DNA of 5,819 bases from Syntrophomonadaceae bacterium. Lineage in GTDB: Bacteria; Bacillota_B; Syntrophomonadia; Syntrophomonadales; Syntrophomonadaceae. The notes below the pieces were generated by a model, which was not told the DNA's origin, ran no database searches, and saw only the letters and a program-made list of their open reading frames with translations. Of this stretch, positions 3,474 to 5,819 are shown piece by piece. Each line of letters opens with the position of its first letter. Position 1 is the first letter of the stretch. Location: NCBI GenBank assembly GCA_030627145.1, contig DAOUSQ010000072.1, positions 1 to 5,819 on the forward strand, read 5' to 3'. The position numbers and the translations under genes were made by a program.

Positions 3474-5819
3474 TGCGAATAGTTAATTTCTCTGTAAAAA
3501 GACCGGTCAGTATGATAATTTTTGTAGCCGTTCTTCTTATCCTGGGTTTTTTCACCCTGTCTAAAATGGCTCTGGATTTATACCCTGATATGAAGCTTCC
3601 TGTGGCAGCCGTTATTACCTCATATAACGGAGCAGGTCCAGAGGAAGTTGAATCCCAGGTTACAAAACCTATTGAAGGGATAGTAACCACCCTGAGTAAT
3701 ATTAAGGAAATTGAATCTACGTCAACTGCAGGAAGTTCATTTGTTATTATCCGCTTTAACTGGGGAACTAATATGGATAGTGCCACAGTAGATATACGAG
3801 AGAAAATCGGAATCATTGAACCATATCTAGCGGATGGGGTAGATAAGCCTATGGTTGTTAAGATGGACCCTACCATGATGCCCATTATGCAGATGGGTAT
3901 AAGTGGTGGAGAGAATCTAGCCCAGCTGCAGTCTATTGCTGAGGATGTTATTGAACCGCGTCTTTCACGTATTCCTGAAGTAGCATCTGTAGTCATTACC
4001 GGAGGCCTTGAAAGAGAGGTAAAAGTTGATGTTGACCCGGTAAAATTAGAAAATTACGGTCTTTCTCTTTCACAGGTAAACCAGGTACTGCAGATGGAAA
4101 ACTTCAACCTGTCAGGAGGAAAAGTAGAAAAGGGGGACAGGGAGTACTTTGTCCGCAACCTGCAGCAGTTTGAATCAGTTGATGATATAAAAAATGTTGC
4201 AATATTAACTTCAACAGGCAGCACTATTTACCTTAAAGACATTGCCCAAATAAGTGACGGGTATAAAGATATATCTCAACTTACCCGTGTAGACGGGGGA
4301 CATGCAGTTGGAATACACTGTCTTAAACAGACCGATGCCAATACGGTCAAAGCCTGTAATGCGGTACGAGAGGAAATGCAGAAAATATCCGATGAACTGG
4401 GTGTTGACCTTAATGTTAAATTTGTTTTTGACCAATCAGAATTCATTAACAAATCACTGAAAAATACTTATAAAATGATACTTGAAGGTGCAATACTTGC
4501 TATGCTGGTGCTGTTTTTCTTCCTGCGTAATGTCCGCAGCACTTTGATTATCTTTACTGCTATACCTCTTTCTATAATTGCTACTTTTATTCTCATGTAT
4601 TTTACCAACAGTACCATCAACCTTGTAACCATGGGGGGATTGGCCCTGGGTGTGGGCAGGATTGTAGACGATTCTATAGTAGTCTTTGAAAACATATACC
4701 GGCACAGGATGCTGGGTTTACCACCGGTGGAAGCAGCTGTCAAAGGTGCATCCGAGGTGGGTAATGCGGTAATAGCAGCTACTTTAACCACGATAGCAGT
4801 ATTTTTCCCCATTATTTTTGTAGAGGGTATTGCTGCCATTATATTTAAACCGCTGGCCATGACCATATCATGTGCCATATTCTGTTCGCTTTTTGTTGCT
4901 CTTACGGTAATACCGCTGATGTCTTCGAGGATGCTTACAGATAAATCCATGCAGCGAAATATTGAAAAGAAAGGTAATATCTTCAAGGCCACCAGGAGGT
5001 TTGGAGAATGGATAGATAATCTGGGAGAGCGTTACAAAGTGGTGCTGGAAAAGGCCTTATCCCATCGCCGTTGGGTTATTATTATTGTAACAGTATTAAT
5101 GGTAGCTTCCTTTGCGGCTATGCCCCTTATAGGAGCGGAATTCCTGCCGAAGATGGACTCGGGGGAGATTTCTATAAATATTGAGTCGGATAAAGGCAGC
5201 AGGCTTGAAAGTACCGATGATATAACCCGTAAAGTTGAAGAACATATTGAAAAGATACCTGAAGTAGAAACAATATTCACCAGTGTGGGCAGTTCGGCCA
5301 ATATGATGATGGATGATGGAACCCAGAGTGATAAAGCTACTATTTATGTAAAACTGTGTTCTAAGAGTGAACGTGACCGGAGTGTGGATGACGTTGCTGA
5401 AGAAATAAGGCAAAAAGTCCGTGATGTAGCCGGGGCTAAGATTAAAGTAAGTATAATGGATATGACCAGTGGAATACCTGGTACTGGTGGGGGTCCTATT
5501 AATGTACAGGTCCGTGGTGATGACCTTAAAGTTCTAAAAGAGGTATCAGCTGAAATAGCGGAGATTGTCCGCATTGTTCCGGGTACCCGTGAGGTTACAT
5601 CTTCACTTACTGACGGTAAACCTGAGCTGCAGGTAAAGATAGACCGGCAGAGAGCGGCAGCCTATGGCCTTACGCCTATGCAGGTTTCATCGGAAATAAG
5701 AAATGCAATGCAGGGTACAGTGGCAACACGATACCGGGTAGAGGGAGACGAAGTTGATGTAAGGGTAAGGTATATACCCGAGGGACACCAGGATATAGAC
5801 TACCTGAGCAACATGACTA
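3473..5819 (+). CDS. RND-family efflux transporter, AcrB/SwrC type, 3' end beyond the window
   Basis: Proton-driven inner-membrane exporter that works as a trimer with the adaptor encoded just upstream; likely substrates are drugs, detergents or lipid-like molecules, not determinable here. The frame is open for 782 codons; full-length members have about 1,000-1,050. Visible order: short N-terminus MRIVNFSVKRPVS, TM1 (about 12-32), a first extracytoplasmic loop (33-335) with pore/porter subdomains, TM2-TM6 (about 337-488), a cytoplasmic linker with TM7 at 532-552, and most of the second large loop. The proton-relay pair is present as D399-D400 in GVGRIVDDSIVVFENIYRH in TM4. The G-R-x-V-D-D-S-I-V-V version is closer to Firmicute SwrC/YerP-like pumps than to AcrB. 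The usual TM5 arrangement AATLTTIAVFFPIIFVEG (435-452) is also intact. The ATG sits in TAATG at the adaptor's stop, implying translational coupling. No internal stop or frameshift is seen; the C-terminal TM8-TM12 part lies outside. Confidence 0.95.
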   Translation, partial: MRIVNFSVKRPVSMIIFVAVLLILGFFTLSKMALDLYPDMKLPVAAVITSYNGAGPEEVESQVTKPIEGIVTTLSNIKEIESTSTAGSSFVIIRFNWGTNMDSATVDIREKIGIIEPYLADGVDKPMVVKMDPTMMPIMQMGISGGENLAQLQSIAEDVIEPRLSRIPEVASVVITGGLEREVKVDVDPVKLENYGLSLSQVNQVLQMENFNLSGGKVEKGDREYFVRNLQQFESVDDIKNVAILTSTGSTIYLKDIAQISDGYKDISQLTRVDGGHAVGIHCLKQTDANTVKACNAVREEMQKISDELGVDLNVKFVFDQSEFINKSLKNTYKMILEGAILAMLVLFFFLRNVRSTLIIFTAIPLSIIATFILMYFTNSTINLVTMGGLALGVGRIVDDSIVVFENIYRHRMLGLPPVEAAVKGASEVGNAVIAATLTTIAVFFPIIFVEGIAAIIFKPLAMTISCAIFCSLFVALTVIPLMSSRMLTDKSMQRNIEKKGNIFKATRRFGEWIDNLGERYKVVLEKALSHRRWVIIIVTVLMVASFAAMPLIGAEFLPKMDSGEISINIESDKGSRLESTDDITRKVEEHIEKIPEVETIFTSVGSSANMMMDDGTQSDKATIYVKLCSKSERDRSVDDVAEEIRQKVRDVAGAKIKVSIMDMTSGIPGTGGGPINVQVRGDDLKVLKEVSAEIAEIVRIVPGTREVTSSLTDGKPELQVKIDRQRAAAYGLTPMQVSSEIRNAMQGTVATRYRVEGDEVDVRVRYIPEGHQDIDYLSNMT

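Noticed and set aside
3406..3996. Minus-strand open frame of 196 residues
   Set aside because: It lies opposite the adaptor end and the start of the RND gene, whose frames are clearly coding. Its translation is Ser/Ile/Thr-rich with no family pattern, and it has no ribosome site.
4468..4992. Minus-strand open frame of 174 residues
   Set aside because: It is the antisense of the RND transmembrane region around the D399-D400 motif; its apparent hydrophobicity is a mirror of the real gene.
1..5819. CRISPR array, tRNA, rRNA, insertion sequence with transposase, or replication origin
   Set aside because: No regularly spaced repeats, cloverleaf-like segment, rRNA signature, transposase frame or DnaA-box cluster was seen on either strand.

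Overview
The window is one-directional: every supported gene lies on the + strand. It has two halves. The left half (about 1-2220) is an AT-rich accessory stretch of small toxin-antitoxin (TA) type genes. The right half (about 2230-5819) is a regulated efflux operon, cut off by the window end. Strong Shine-Dalgarno sites, use of GTG and TTG starts, sigma-A-like promoters and the style of the proteins point to a member of the Firmicutes, most likely Clostridia or a relative. The adaptor protein carries an R-x3-L-x6-S motif of the kind used to dock onto TolC. This makes a two-membraned (diderm) Firmicute worth considering, but the window holds no outer-membrane gene to prove it.

Left half, in order: a 64-residue unassigned protein (1-195) closed by a strong terminator; a gene-free AT-rich stretch (196-521) with several stem-loops that may be a small RNA unit; a sigma-A-like promoter overlapped by a perfect 10-bp inverted repeat; a higB toxin gene broken by a one-base frameshift and lacking a normal start codon; an intact higA antitoxin gene; a small inverted repeat of REP type; an overlapping antitoxin-vapC pair with an intact PIN-domain active site; and an orphan HicB-like antitoxin, again followed by a terminator. 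The two terminators are copies of one 41-bp element (37 of 41 positions identical) about 1.96 kb apart, bracketing the TA block.

Right half: a consensus-like promoter (2248-2277) followed at once by an 18-bp TetR-type palindrome (2289-2306), then a lipoprotein membrane-fusion (adaptor) gene and an RND transporter gene that overlap by one base. The two should be co-translated and form the inner-membrane and adaptor parts of a drug or amphiphile export pump, repressed by a TetR-family protein not encoded here. The RND gene is open for 782 codons with no frameshift and lacks about a quarter of its usual length because the window stops.

The most unusual points are the decayed higB beside an intact higA and operator, the paired terminator elements around the TA block, the unexplained structured region at 269-413, and the exact TolC-docking motif spacing in the adaptor.
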